A stretch of DNA of 64,000 nt from Phyto melanocephala. Its lineage: Eukaryota; Arthropoda; Insecta; Diptera; Rhinophoridae. Numbering within the stretch: the first letter of the stretch is position 1; each line of letters opens with the position of its first letter. The translations under genes and the position numbers were made by a program. Under the pieces are notes generated by a model. It was given only the letters and a program-made list of their open reading frames with translations, did no database searches and was not told the DNA's origin. Positions 45,911 to 58,137 of the stretch are shown piece by piece. Where the stretch lies: the NCBI GenBank assembly GCA_941918925.1, contig OW799234.1, positions 94,839,978 through 94,903,977 of the forward strand, given 5' to 3'.

Positions 45911-47105
45911 AATATCTTTTAAGAATATCTCTGTTAGTGCTGACACAAAAAAGTAACGATATGCAACGAAGAGAGTTGAATGTATTGTTTTGGTGCAGAA
46001 AAAGTATTTAATGTTAAAAACTATTTTCACGAAATCTACCTGCATTTGAGGTCCATAAAATTTTTAATTTGATTATCGGAAACACAAATGCATGCAAATA
46101 TCTGCAGATTTTGAAATTGAGCCATGATTTGATTTGGCTTTCGCGGTCGCGCAGTACGATTTTAAAAATTTGCATCCCTATCGCATATTTATTTCTCCTT
46201 GAAATTTTTCCCTTTCCCTGATATACAAACCTTAAGCCAGAATATAAATGGTTTATAATAAATTTAAGAATAAAACGTCGCATAAATATTAATATATAAT
46301 TAAAACAAACACACATGAGACGGTGTTTACGACATTCAGGAATTCATTGTTTGATGTCTACCACCTTTATAAGTTTATAGATGAAAAATAAAAATACAAG
46401 TTTGTTTTCCATACTGCCAGCCGAAGGATATGAAAATTATATGAATTATATTGTATGAAAATTAAGAAAAATATCAAAAAAGTTTCAAAATTAATACCAT
46501 GCTTCCCTGATTCTAATTCTAAAATTACATATGAGTAAACAGATAAAGAGTGCCGATGATGAAATGGTAGCTTGTTTCGAAAATGTATTCCACTCGGCTT
46601 ATATCGAAATAGTTTTTTAAAATTCATAATTGATTACAATTTAATTTAATAAATATTTATAGAAAGTTTGATAATAGAAAAATTAACTTAAGCCAGAATA
46701 AAAATGATGTATTTATAAGAAATTAAAAAAAAAATTAAAGAAAAAAATTATTTGACATATGGACATTTCCATGCATATGTCAACCACGACTGTAAAAATA
46801 AAAACTCTTGAAAGTTTTTCAATATAAGTTTATTGATAAGAAGAAAACTTAAATTTTACTATGCGCAGGTATTGAGAGCTTATTAAATTATCTTAAGAGC
46901 AATAATAAGAGTTTAGTTTGATTATCTCTTTGACTTATTTTAAACAATTGCAATCAACTATTTTTTTAGCGACTAAATTGTAAAAATAAATTTTAATTGT
47001 AAATATGCTTTAATATTAAGGTAACAACAACAAGACCCATAAGAAAAAAGAAAATACAGAGTCCAACTAGCGGTATTCTTTTGATTTCCCTTGGATGTTA
47101 TTTAA
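45911..47105. other. AT-rich stretch with a small hairpin
   Basis: TTGACATATG (46752-46761) is inverted at 46774-46783 as CATATGTCAA. The minus frames at 46014-46316 and 46367-46627 have no recognisable motif. Confidence 0.45.
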
Positions 47106-47625
47106 ATGTCACGTACGTAGTGCAAAAACATTATTTGTTTCCGCCATTCTTATTTGGACAGTCGCAAGAGCACCTTATTTAGAATTTCACTTTTTTTCTT
47201 AACATAATATAAGTTTTATTAGCTAAGAATACTATTAGAGAAAAATCTGACACGTACGATATGTCACGAACGATATTAAATTGAATTTAATATAAAATCA
47301 TTTAAAGATTGTTTTCAATTAAGTATAATGGATCTTAAATGAAAAATAGTTGGCTTAGTGCAAGAAATTAAAAGAAAAAAAAATACCTCCCATGATTCGC
47401 AGATTTTTCATATTTCCATATATACTTCAAAATCTCTTCTGTTTTATGTCACGTACAATATATTCTTATTTTTCTGGATATTTTAGACAACAATGATTCG
47501 AATATAATTAATTTTTTTTAATAAAGTACCCTTTGAATGAAACTTAAAAATCTAATTTTGTTTCAGTTACTTTTACTTTTGCAAAAATTACTCCACTTTA
47601 TAGGAGTACAAATGTCACGTAAGAT
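47106..47625. repeat. Recurring TGTCACGTA motif
   Basis: TGTCACGTA or a close variant occurs near 47107 (TGTCACGTACGTAG), 47250 (TGACACGTACGATATGTCAC, in which TGTCACGAACGATAT overlaps), 47447 (ATGTCACGTACAATAT) and 47611 (ATGTCACGTAAGATGACAT). Five CG-containing 9-mers within 520 bp of AT-rich DNA is unlikely by chance. They probably mark a decayed repetitive element with spaced binding sites. No ends were found. Confidence 0.5.
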
Positions 47626-49920
47626 GACATGGAAATGCCCATATGGAGACACAAATACAAAATGCATGTGTACTTTGACTAATGTCATTCAAAAGAAAAA
47701 TATGATTGCGATAATCATAATCTAAGAGCAACATACTATGCAACATATAATGGTGGCTAATTATCAATATTATGTTTAATGAAAGTATCATGCAATAACC
47801 ATATACATGTATGACTATAGTTGAAATCGACAATCTTTTTTATGGCAAATTGTTGCATTTTGCTTTAGGTTAGATAAACTAATTATACTTACCATTTTAA
47901 CTGCAGTTTTTATACCAATATTTTTTTTACATTTTCTCGTTTATTTTTAAATTTCTTAAATTTTTTCAAAATTTCTTAAATTTTTTCAAAATTTTTGTTA
48001 ATTTTTTTGACATCTCGAACTTTTAAAATAATAAAAATTTATTCAGCAAGAAGAAGAACAGTTGTAATCAAAATATTATTATAAAAAATCATTGCTTGAT
48101 TGCTTTCTATTGAATATTATATTCTTTTGAATATAATGTTATTTTTGTCATAACAATTTTTTTAAATCATACTATTTTTATACGAAAAGTAAACTCAAAC
48201 AAACGCTTGATTAAAGTGACAAAACTTATGATGAAATAAAATAAATTTAACTATTACTTGTTTTCGGCAACCAAATATTGGCTTAGAGAATATAATATGA
48301 CCATCGTGATCATGTCTTAATCATTATCATTATTATCATTAATCAAACTATTATATTTTCTTTTAATTATCATGGAAATATTTCCCTTTATTCTTACTAA
48401 TTTAACGCTTTAAGAACCTCTGTTGTAAATGGATATTTTTTTATCTCTCATGTCATATATGGAAATTTATTTATTTTTTGCAAGATTTATAACTCTATTC
48501 GTGACAAATTGAAAGTGAAAAAAATTATGGAGAAAAAAAGAATCAAGTTTAGTGCATAAATGTCTGCTGATGTGCAAAAAAGTTATGTAAAAAACTAAAT
48601 GGAAAATTTCCTTTAAAAATCATACAAATCTTTTTATTCCATAGCAGACAATACACAACGTAATGGCTCTGAAAAGTAGACTACAAATTTCGTAAAAAGA
48701 AGAATAAAAAAAAAATAAAAACTAAAAAAAAATTCAAATATGGGAAAAGAAAAAAAAAGAAAAGAAAAGAAAGAAGAAAAAAAGTTGTAGATACAGATGA
48801 TATGGAAATCTACAAATAATAGACTCGAAAATGTGTATTCACAAATATGAATATAAATTGAATTTAACACTAAAAATGTAAAGTGTAAATCGCATTTATA
48901 ATCATTTGACCATGAAGTCAACTAAAAAGCAAGAACAAAGAAAATGCCATAAAAAGTTTAAAGAGTCAAGTTTTCAATCATTTGGAAAAATTACAACATT
49001 TTTGAATTTGTTCATTAAGCAATTAGGTTTTTGTTAATTTTGTTTTAACTTAAAATGAAAGTTTCATTAAATTGCTTTAATATTGGTGTAGAATTTCTTC
49101 CCAGGATGATGTTTAACCACGTGTGTTATTGACACCATTTTAGTATAAAAAAAATACATATTTTTAATTAACTTTCTTTGAACTTTTAAATGAAGGGAAA
49201 TTCATAAATAAAGGAAACCAACTTCAATATTACAGCACAGGTTATAAAAGAAACGTTTAAGGATTAAAAGGGAATTTGGTTTATGGCATGAATTATAATG
49301 TATCAATGAATTTATTTTCCAGGCACACATATACATAAGTCTTATAAAAAAGGTATATATTAAAGTCAAGAATATTATTTTTTGTTTAAAAATTATTTTT
49401 CCCATGTCTGATTAATGAGTGAACTATATATGCTTTTCAACAACGACTTCATATCGCCTGTACTACTAAGAAGTGTTTTAGTAATGGCTCGATGACTTAA
49501 GGCGGTTATACTGATACATTTCATTATAACTTCAGAATGATTATTTCGATTTTGATGAAAGTACCAGCAGATGGTTAACAATGAAATTTTCTTTTCAAGT
49601 GTTTAGGAGCTATTCAGAAATAAGTAGTGATATCTTTTTTTGTTTCATAAAAAATGAGTACTATTTTTTGTTTTCGTCATTAAAAAATTACTACATTTTT
49701 ATAGTTTCTTTTAAATTGATGTCCATGTACCATGCATGGAATATAATGTCATCAATAGGGTTTTTGCACAGTGTTAATGTTTGAAAGAATCTAATATTAA
49801 ATTTATCTACCCAAAGATTATATTAAATTTTAGTAAATCTTACACTATACAGTATATTTTCCTATTCCTTCTACTATACGGCTAAGAGGCATGGGTTCTT
49901 GATAAAGGAGACCATCTTGT
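47626..49920. other. AT-rich stretch without recognisable features
   Basis: An A/G-rich tract is at 48730-48785. The open frames are antisense to homopolymers. GGCAACCAAATATTGGC near 48266 may be a scrap of the dispersed repeat at 25660/29217. Confidence 0.45.
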
Positions 49921-50112
49921 TGTTGGAGTGTTCAAGAGAAAAAATTTTTACCAGATAGTTAGACAAAACTGCGGGACAATATCGGCATCGCACAAACCAA
50001 GAGATATCTGAGTACTACGTAGTCATAATTATTGTAAAACCTGTTGTGTGAACGAATGAAGATACTTCAGTAAATAAAGTGTTAGAATATGATTCCGTTG
50101 GAACACTCAACA
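49921..50112 (+). mobile_element. Probable solo LTR, about 192 bp
   Basis: The segment starts TGTTGGAGTGTTC and ends GGAACACTCAACA, so it has TG...CA ends with an imperfect inverted repeat. An AATAAA signal in GTAAATAAAGTG lies 39 bp before the end. This is the architecture of an LTR, most like BEL/Pao-type LTRs by ends and length (inference). No second LTR, primer-binding site or coding sequence adjoins it, so it would be a solo LTR. I could not see a 4-6 bp target duplication, which weakens the call. Confidence 0.5.
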
Positions 50113-50789
50113 GGGAATTACCAAACCCCGGCATTAGGCTTTGAAACCTAAGGCCGATCAAATTGAAATCAGTTTATAAATGTTGATTTTATTTATTATT
50201 AAGTGAAGAAACTTATGCTTTTAAGATAGAACTTAATAGCGAAAAACAAAAACATATACGTATACATGTATGTATTCATTACACAATTTCTGGCAAAGTG
50301 TTTGTTTTTAAATCCTTTGATAACTTTTCTCCTTATCTGAATAATTTATAGTTTAAATTTTTTAAAAATATTCCACAAGTTTAAGTTCAGAATAAGTGTG
50401 TGCTGTTATGAATCAGCTGCTTTGTTTCTGTTTAATTAAAAATCTTTTTGTGTGTTTTGCTTAAGTTCTGTTGTGGACAATGTTGAAAATATAATTAAAT
50501 GTTAGGTGACACCACTTTTTACGTACGTGAGAGGAGCAGCTGACATTACAGTGACATTATTTTAAAGGTGACTGCAACAGAGAGACTCTTCTTGTTCATA
50601 GATGAAGTCTGACACTAAAAATTTGTGTGTTTATATATTCACTTTGACGAGAAAAATAAAACAACAGAACGGCACTTCACGAAATCACAACGGAAAGTTA
50701 AAACTAATGAAGTCTTCATGTTTTCGATAACTCCTTCTCTTTCACGAATCGATTTACTAAAACCCGAAGTAGTAGTTATGTTTGAAATT
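50113..50789. other. Unassigned stretch, partly raised GC
   Basis: A 69-codon frame (50625-50834) runs into the SINE-like sequence below and is therefore unlikely to be a gene. GTTAGGTGACACCACTTT and TTACGTACGTGAG near 50500-50530 are not part of a recognised element. Confidence 0.35.
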
Positions 50790-50947
50790 AATTTATGTAT
50801 TAGCCCTTGCAGGCCTTCAAAAATTGCCGTATAGTGGACGGTATTTCACGTCCCCATGGCGAGGTATTGGTTAAAGTTTTCAACTAGCAATAATCGCACC
50901 TCAGTTAACACTTCATGGGTTACGATATAACCACTGCGCAAAGCTAA
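50790..50947 (-). mobile_element. Decayed tRNA-derived SINE of a second type
   Basis: On the minus strand TTGCGCAGTGGTTA (A box TTGCGCAGTGG at 50931-50941) is followed 41 bp later by GGTGCGATTAT (50890-50900), a B box with a few mismatches. The body reads CCTCGCCATGGGGACGTGAA, ATACCGTCC. The head differs from the SINE at 34633, so it is another family. No target duplication or tail could be defined, and the lower boundary is approximate. Confidence 0.5.
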
Positions 50948-52563
50948 AGATACTCAGAAAAAGCTTTACTATCTATACCAAATCTAAAATCAACTTGATG
51001 AGAATTATTATATATGAATGAAATAAATTTAAATTTTGTGCCTAGAGGATCTACTGGTTTTCTTTAAAATATTTATTGCAAATATTAACGTTGCACAGAC
51101 TTTTAAATAGAGTAAACTAACTGGAAGAGGGTTGTTGTGCAGCCTAAACCGTAACCGGTTTTATTCAATAATAAGTAGATGCAATTTTGCAAAAATATAC
51201 CTTTATGCCTGCGTTACTATGAGCTTATGTTTTGTTGTTAATTTAAACCGGTTGTATATTTGACCTTTTGTGCTTTAATACATCTTCAATACTTTTGACG
51301 GATACTTTTGTATTTAAAAGTTGTATTGTTTAAAATAAGTCTCTTTAACAATTCTATTAAATCATAAGTTTTATCAAAGTTTTCTCTGCTGCAAATCATT
51401 AGTTAAATAACTTCTTATACAAATATGTGGGTTTGTTGATAATATTTGTTATTTGCCTTTATACATACAAACACAAATAGAAATTTTATTTGAATTTTTA
51501 TTGTGTTTTTGGGTATTTACACAGGAAACTCATTATGGAAAATTTGCCTAAAGCCTTAGCAAAACAAAAATCCTTTTTTTTTGTTTGTGTTTTTTTTTTA
51601 AATTTACATATGTATGTATGTAGATTTGCCACTAAAAGGCAAAGCAAATTTTAAAGTTGTAAATTTTTTTATTCACACACAATCATACACATATCGTTAC
51701 CTTCATTCGTGAATGAGATTAGTTCAATATAATATTTTTTATAAAATTGTTTAGGTGTTTATATTTTAAATCTGTAAATGATAAACGATATATCTATCGT
51801 TACCTGAACTTCTAAATTTGGTAAGTCCGAATTTTTTGAAAATTTAGTTTTTAATGCAGGGTAAAAAAGTTAACATGAATACAACATTTGTAGAAAAGAA
51901 AATACTAGTTGTTGTTTTGCAGTGATATGTTAAATTGAAATTTATTTTCAGATTTAAGAATTAAAAGTTTTAACAAATTCTTTCTCTCTACTTCAATAGC
52001 GCAGTTCTTACTATTTAGTGAATACTCAAGTTCTTTTTTGATTAAAAAAAATCTTTTCGCAAAACTTATGAAAACTGGTTAAATGTTTTAATTTTAAATA
52101 TTTAGAAAAATAGAAAGTTAATAAATTAAGAATGTGTAAAAATTACTACACAAATAAAAAAAAATAAAACATTTCGTTTTTCTCTATAATTTTTGAACTC
52201 AACTTGGACTTAAATTTTAGAATTCTAGTTATATTCTAAATCATACATTACATTACATTACACTTCCAATCAATAGTCACTAATTGTTCACAAACGCTAA
52301 AAGTTCACAAACGCACAGCGTTGCGAAACCAGAATTTTTTGGAAATCATATTGCCTAAACTGTAATTTTAATTGTATCGATGAGAAACTTCTACAGATTG
52401 GCCAGAATGAAATTCCAAACAGAATGAGTGAAAAAAAATTTACACCGAAAAAAATTGTTGGGTCAAATTTTCAACAAAAGTCAAAAATAAAAAAAAAAAT
52501 TTATTTTAATTTTTCTTTTCTTTCTGATAAATACCCTATGATTAGTTTTTAAAATAAATTATA
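50948..52563. other. AT-rich stretch without recognisable features
   Basis: A short CATTA repeat is at about 52246-52262. Nothing else could be assigned. Confidence 0.5.
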
Positions 52564-54290
52564 GGGTGGTCCGAACAAGAATTATAAACTTCAAATTTTC
52601 ATGATTTTTCGATATTTGTTGAATAACTCTGAAATTTTATATAAAAACAAAATCTATTTCATTCCTTATTTGAAAGGTGGCAATAAATGCTTTAATTTGA
52701 TACAGGTTTGAAGTCAGTAGCTTCAGTTTTAAGAAAGTTATGCTGATTTTTGTGTAGTGCTAGAATAGATGTAGAATAAAAAAATAAGTGGTTCCGAGAA
52801 TTCCCGTTCTATTTCTATGGAATAAATACTGAGAGTGATATACTAAAATTGCTATAACTCCCAGGAGGGTAGGCATGGGCAGGTGATTTTTTCACAGTTC
52901 GTTGAAAACAAATAATGTAACATTTCTGTAGTGGTTTGGAACTGGGACTCTCTGGGACTTTTTAGATATTGCTTACCTAACCAAAATTTTAAGGAAAAAT
53001 GGACCTTTAGTCGGGTTTTCGCTCTAAAAAAGGTGCATATGAAAATGTCTCAAACAACATTCCTTTTTTTTACAGAAGATACTTGTCCAAAGGCAGATTT
53101 TTTTTCCGAATCAAAATATCTGTCACCAAAATCAAATGAGATCATTTTGAATACAGCCCTGAAATCTACTCTTTTCGTGAAAATTTTTTATATTTGACTT
53201 CTAAAATCAATTAAAAATCAACGGGCCAACATAAAAATAAGCCTTATGTGTTTTTTGTTTACTTGGAATGTCTGTGACAAAATTGCATCATTAAAAACAC
53301 TGAAAAAAATAATCGGAAAAAAGTTACTTTTCCACTAGCCGCAACACAGTGAAGCGTAGAAAATACAAGAATTTCTTTGAAGCCAAAATTTTTTCCATCG
53401 CAACTTTGATCAAAAAACTCTACTTTAGAAATTCAAAATATATAAACAAAAAAAATACAAAAAGTAACAAAAAAAAAAAATGCAAAAAAATTATCTTTCG
53501 GATACAACAAACTTTTTTAGTCCCACTTCGAATCAATGGAAACTAATTTCAACTAACTAATTTCTAGCATCATAAACGTAGAAAATATAAAAAGTTCAAT
53601 GAAAAAACGAAAAGTGCCTTTTTGGTTGCCCACTGTTTTCACTCATAACTTGGATCGATGGTTCCTAATTTAAAAAATCTCGATTCATAAACGTAGAAAA
53701 TACAAAGAGTACCAGAAAAATATTAAAAATTACCTTTTTGGTCGACCAAACATTTTCAGTTCCACGTCGGATCAATAGTCTTTAAATGCTTCAGTAGTCC
53801 TTACTTTTGTTGTTCTGTAACGTGCCATTCTGTTGTTGCTTAATTTTTTTTAGTTATTTCTCCTGTAAAAACTTCTTAGCCTTACTTTGTAAGGTAACCT
53901 TACAAAAACAAGCTGATTATATTTTTTGTATATTTTTTTTGGCCAAAGTCCATACACAAAAACACAAATTTGTAGTGTCAGAGAGAGCTTGTGCTTATTT
54001 TATTATAAAATAAAGGCACTTTTATATTTCTCTCTTAATGGCCGTCACTTAACGTTAAATTTTATTTGCTACAGATTCTTCCTCAACAGAACAGAACAAA
54101 TAAGAATCAACAAGCCACATATACAGATTTTCAATTAAATAAAAATGCCAGAGCTGATTGATAAAAGCACAGAACGTATAAACTAATTTTTTCTTTGTTT
54201 TTAAAAATCTGGCTTCATAAAATTGGAAAATACCAAATGTATTATAGATTTGAAAAAAGTAACTTTTTGGGTTTTACATATCAATATATA
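52564..54290 (+). repeat. Unclassified element with a 111-115 bp tandem array
   Basis: TATAGGGTGGTCCGAACAAG at 52561 looks like a Tc1/mariner-type MITE end next to TA. Downstream is a tandem array with CATAAACGTAGAAAATA-type starts: 53355 and 53577 (two unit lengths apart, with a degenerate unit between), 53692, and a diverged unit at about 54212. Units end with a phrase like CCTTTTTGG..CCA..TTTTCA followed by GGATCAATGG. About 53790-54195 has no unit structure and may be an insertion. The opposite terminus was not found, so joining the end and the array into one element is inference. Confidence 0.45.
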
Positions 54291-54544
54291 AATTTCATAT
54301 TTTAATACCTATTTAACAATTAAATATTTTAATAGGCATGTTTTAAATCTTGCAATTTTTGCTTAAAAAATGTGTTTTGAAAAGTACCAAACTGTTTTCC
54401 GAAATTCTTCCCATTCTACCCTGATTTGAATATGTTTAAAATTTTACCAAGTTAAATTGCTTTTATGTCTGGTTAAGTCCTTATAACACATTTCATACGA
54501 ATTGGTCCTGTAACTACCCATATCTGCAAGTTGTTTTATAGATG

Positions 54545-55287
54545 ACTAGCCAAACCCGGCGAGCGTTGCTACGCCCCCTAATGAATCGAAATGCATTCTG
54601 AATTTTAATTGAATATCAAGTGCAAAAACCTAAAAATTATAATCTTTTTTATGGGCGTGTCATTGCCCATTTTTCTAATCACGAAATTGTAACGTCATAA
54701 CAGCTCAATATGTGTGCAAAGTTTCAGAAGAATCGGACCAGTGCAAGTACCTCAAAATTATAATTGTTTTTATGGGCGTGGCCCTGCTCACTTTTCTAAT
54801 CACGAAATTGTAAAGTCATAACAGCTCAATATGTGTGCAAAGTTTCAGAATAATCGGTACAGTGCAAGTACCTCAAAATGATACCTTTTTTTTATGGGCG
54901 TGGCATTGACCACTTTTCTAATCACGATATTATTTAGTCATGACAGCTCGATATGTATGCAAAGTTTCAGAAAAATCGGTCCAGTGCAAGTGCCTCAAAA
55001 TTAAAACTTTTTTAGGGGCGTGGCCCGCCCACTTTTCTTATCACGAAATTATTATGTCATGACAGCTCGATATATGTGCCAAGTTTCAGAAAAATCGGTC
55101 AAGTGCAAGTAGCTAAAACTGATAACTAATTTTTTATGGACGTGGCCCCGCCCACTTTTTTTTCACCCGTAAACACTCCCTGGTATGTGTACAACAACTT
55201 ACCAAAGTTTGAGCCCGATCGGTTTTACAGTTTCGGAGTCTATAGCTAACACACACACACACAGAGTTTCACTTTTATATATATAGA
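54545..55287 (-). mobile_element. Non-autonomous Helitron, same family as 23759-25296
   Basis: Read on the minus strand it starts TCTATATATATAAAAGTGAA preceded by A (55288 on plus is T). It ends GCGTAGCAACGCTCGCCGGG, TTTGGCTAG followed by T. The body has five GGGCGTGG-type cores at about 54653, 54773, 54896, 55016 and 55139, spaced about 120 bp, with the GTTTCAGAAAAATCGGTCCA and AGCTCGATATGT phrases of the family. Both ends and the A/T target are intact. No coding sequence. Confidence 0.87.
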
Positions 55288-57250
55288 TAACACCTTTTCA
55301 AGGTAACCTGTATAATTTTTAGTTTAGCAGATAAAAGGTTAACGATTTAATACTTTTTTACACTTTTTTCACCTTGAAAGACCGATTTTCGAAAAATTTC
55401 ATCTTGGTGGAGCTATACATTAAAAGAGGTATGCACTGTCCAAATTTCCTGCCTTTGGGCTGTGCGATAAGCCAGTCAGTCAGTCACGTTACTCTTTCAT
55501 ATATATACAGGCATGTCACACATTCCTATAGGAATAGCTTTGATTTCATATGTGCGATTCCGATAGTCTTTATTTAACGTTCTTCAGATTCCGAGCGGTT
55601 TTTGTAATTCCCAAAAATTTTATAATCTCTGCACTACTTTATTATGGTCTACTTTAAACATTTTTGTTTAAGAAAATAAGTGGTTTGCACAAAAAAATAA
55701 TGTGGCAACACCTCGATTGAAAGGTACTTCAGTTTGTCTTGTTGTTCTCAGCAAGTTTAAAAAATTAAAATGTTTATGTATAAATATTAACTAAATGCCT
55801 AACAAATCATTGTTATAATCAAACATACTATTGATATTTTATTTTTACTTACTTTTATTAATATTGCTTAAATAAATCATTAAAATAGCAATTCTATTAT
55901 GAAAATTTTGAAGTGGTTTCATTCCGAAGAAATTTTTAATTTCTCGTTTTCTTAAGACCAGATTTTCGCGTTTGAAAACTTTTTCAATCGGAATTGCGTT
56001 CTGTGACATGGCTGATAGATTGATTTTGACTAGAATCCTTTACAAGTGCTGGTAGCGATATATTTTACATTATTTAAAATGTATATAAACATATACATGC
56101 ATACGTATAATTTTGTATACAAATATGTAAATAATATAAATGCAAAATGATTGTAAACAAACTTACAGTTGAATTTTTATTTTTTTTTGGTTTTATTATC
56201 TTTATTCCGTTTTTTGTTTTTACTTCTGTATCACGGACGTATACATCAATAAATCTTAAAGTCCTGTATAAATAAAATAATATAAACATTTTCCCTTATT
56301 TGGGTTAAATTTCGTTGAATAACAACCTTTTGATCTTACAATCAATGTTGTAAAAATTACAAATTGTTTTTGTTTTGCTTTTTATTTTGCGCTCACATGT
56401 AGAAACAATTTTACTTAACAGTAAATCCCTTTCGCATACTTTGTTGTATGTGTAGTATTTTGGCATAAAATAAAGCTTTGAAATGTTTAAAAGTGGAGAA
56501 TTTTATACAAATATTGTCTGAATTTTTAATGGTTTTTCTATTTCTGACCCAGATATTTTTAAGGGTAATGGCAGTTAGGTTATGAATATTTATTATTGCT
56601 TTAGAGTTCCTTTTAATTTTCAACCCCTTTCAGCTTGCTTTCGAATCGCTGTAGCTTTTTATGCTAAATACGAAATGATTTATTATGATGATGGGTAAAG
56701 CCATAAATTTGGCATAAAACAGATTGTTTGTTTTTTGGTTAAAATTTTTATTATATAAAATTTAATATTTTTATAATTATAAATTAATATTTATTCGAAC
56801 TTTTTATTCTTAAATTTAAATCATTTTTATTGTGGCTTAAGTTCATTTTTCTATTATTAAACTTCCTAAAACATTTTCTAAAATATATTAAATTAAATTG
56901 TATTCATTAACATCATCATTACATCACGAAAAAATCAACGTTTGGTGCAGATTACATACTGAAGTTGTCATCGATTCATTTATTTTTAAAGCCGAAAACG
57001 GTACAAACATTACCGTAAGTACTGACGCTATAGGATTTTTTAAATTAAAGAAATGACTTTTACATTCTCAGAGAAAGTAATCCAATTGCGCCAAATATCG
57101 AACTCAACCACAATATCTAACTAAAACTAAAAAAATTTTTGTCGTTTCTTTTGCGTGATAATGCGTCATAATCAATTCTCAAAGTAAATTAAAATTTAAT
57201 TTGTTCACATTATAATTTTTTATTTTTTGATTCTTGTGTATGTACTCCAG
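55288..57250. other. AT-rich stretch; short repeat-like patch at the start
   Basis: About 55300-55520 has phrases such as AATTTCATCTTGGTGGAGC and CAGTCAGTCAGTCAC that look repeat-derived, but I cannot match them here. The rest is plain AT-rich sequence leading to the acceptor at 57249. Confidence 0.4.
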
Positions 57251-57337
57251 GTCTTCACCGGTGTAGCTCTCAATCACAGAGCACCTGGATATCCCATTTA
57301 TAAGGAGAATGGTGATGGTAGTGGTCAATTCAAATAA
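57251..57337 (+). CDS. Candidate terminal coding exon, 28 codons
   Basis: A pyrimidine-rich tract and acceptor (TTTGATTCTTGTGTATGTAC, TCCAG) end at 57250. The following 28 codons read VFTGVALNHRAPGYPIYKEN and GDGSGQFK, then TAA at 57335. Only this frame is open; the other two stop after 4 and 16 codons. The GC content jumps sharply against the surroundings and falls again after the stop. Codons such as CTC, ACC, GGT and AAG look unlike local AT-biased chance frames. A possible polyadenylation signal AATAAA is at 57706-57711, which would give a 3' UTR of about 370-400 bp. It would be the last exon of a gene whose earlier exons lie far upstream, possibly outside the window. I do not recognise the peptide. 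A retained transposon fragment is the main alternative. Confidence 0.5.
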   Translation, partial: VFTGVALNHRAPGYPIYKENGDGSGQFK

Positions 57338-58008
57338 GTTTGTTTTCCTTTTTAATTAATTCTGGAATGTTATATTTTTTTTACAAATTTTAATTAGCCA
57401 TGAAAAGTATTAATATTTGTGGAATCCAATAAGCTGAAAACATTTGAAAATGATTGCTACGTTTGACGACTTTCATTGTATTTTGGACAGTGAGAGATAA
57501 CATGTACGATATTGCAAGACTGGTTGCAAAACTAGCATATACTCGACTATTTTTTAACCATACAATAATATACAGCAATAGATCAGTGATCGGCTTTGAG
57601 TCGTTGCCAGGTCGGAGAGTGCAAGATATTTTTTGGCCGCCAGAAAATTTGCAATGTTACAATGTGTAGTATACAATTTTTGCAAGTTTCACTATTTAAT
57701 TTTTTAATAAATGCAACTGATTATGGCCTTTAGGGTAGGTTTTGGTTGGCTTCTATAATAAGAGGTAAATAATAACAGTTATTTTGTGTTTTTTATTTTC
57801 ATGTTTAAAATTTTTGCAGCAAATTAAAAAACTGCGTTCTTAGGTGCTCACTTAAATTTTAAAGATAATACTCAAAAACAAAATCTCTTAAACAGACATT
57901 AAAGCAAGCACTTTATTTTTGCTTGTTGTTTTTGTATTATTTTGTTAAATTTAAATTGTCTATTTTTTTAACAATCCACAATTATTATAGTGAATGCCAA
58001 ATTGTTAT
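57338..58008 (+). other. Possible 3' UTR and flanking AT-rich DNA
   Basis: If the exon above is real, its 3' UTR likely ends soon after AATAAA at 57706. A 71-codon frame at 57454-57669 overlaps this region in another context and has no motif. Confidence 0.3.
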
Positions 58009-58137
58009 CTGGGGCTCAATTCTTGTTCTGTGAAATGAAAAAGTTTTTGTATAGCAAAGGGTATGTTGGCACCATATAATATTACACACAAAAACTTTTC
58101 ATTTCATAGTTTCATAGAACGAGAATTGATACCCTGG
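58009..58137. mobile_element. 129-bp hairpin MITE
   Basis: The left arm CTGGGGCTCAATTCTTGTTC, TGTGAAATGAAAAAG pairs with the right arm ending CATTTCATAG...AGAACGAGAATTGATACCCT, GG. The arms cover about 40 bp with a few mismatches and one 8-bp insertion (CATAGTTT region). The loop is about 40 nt. No coding sequence and no clear target duplication. Confidence 0.7.
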
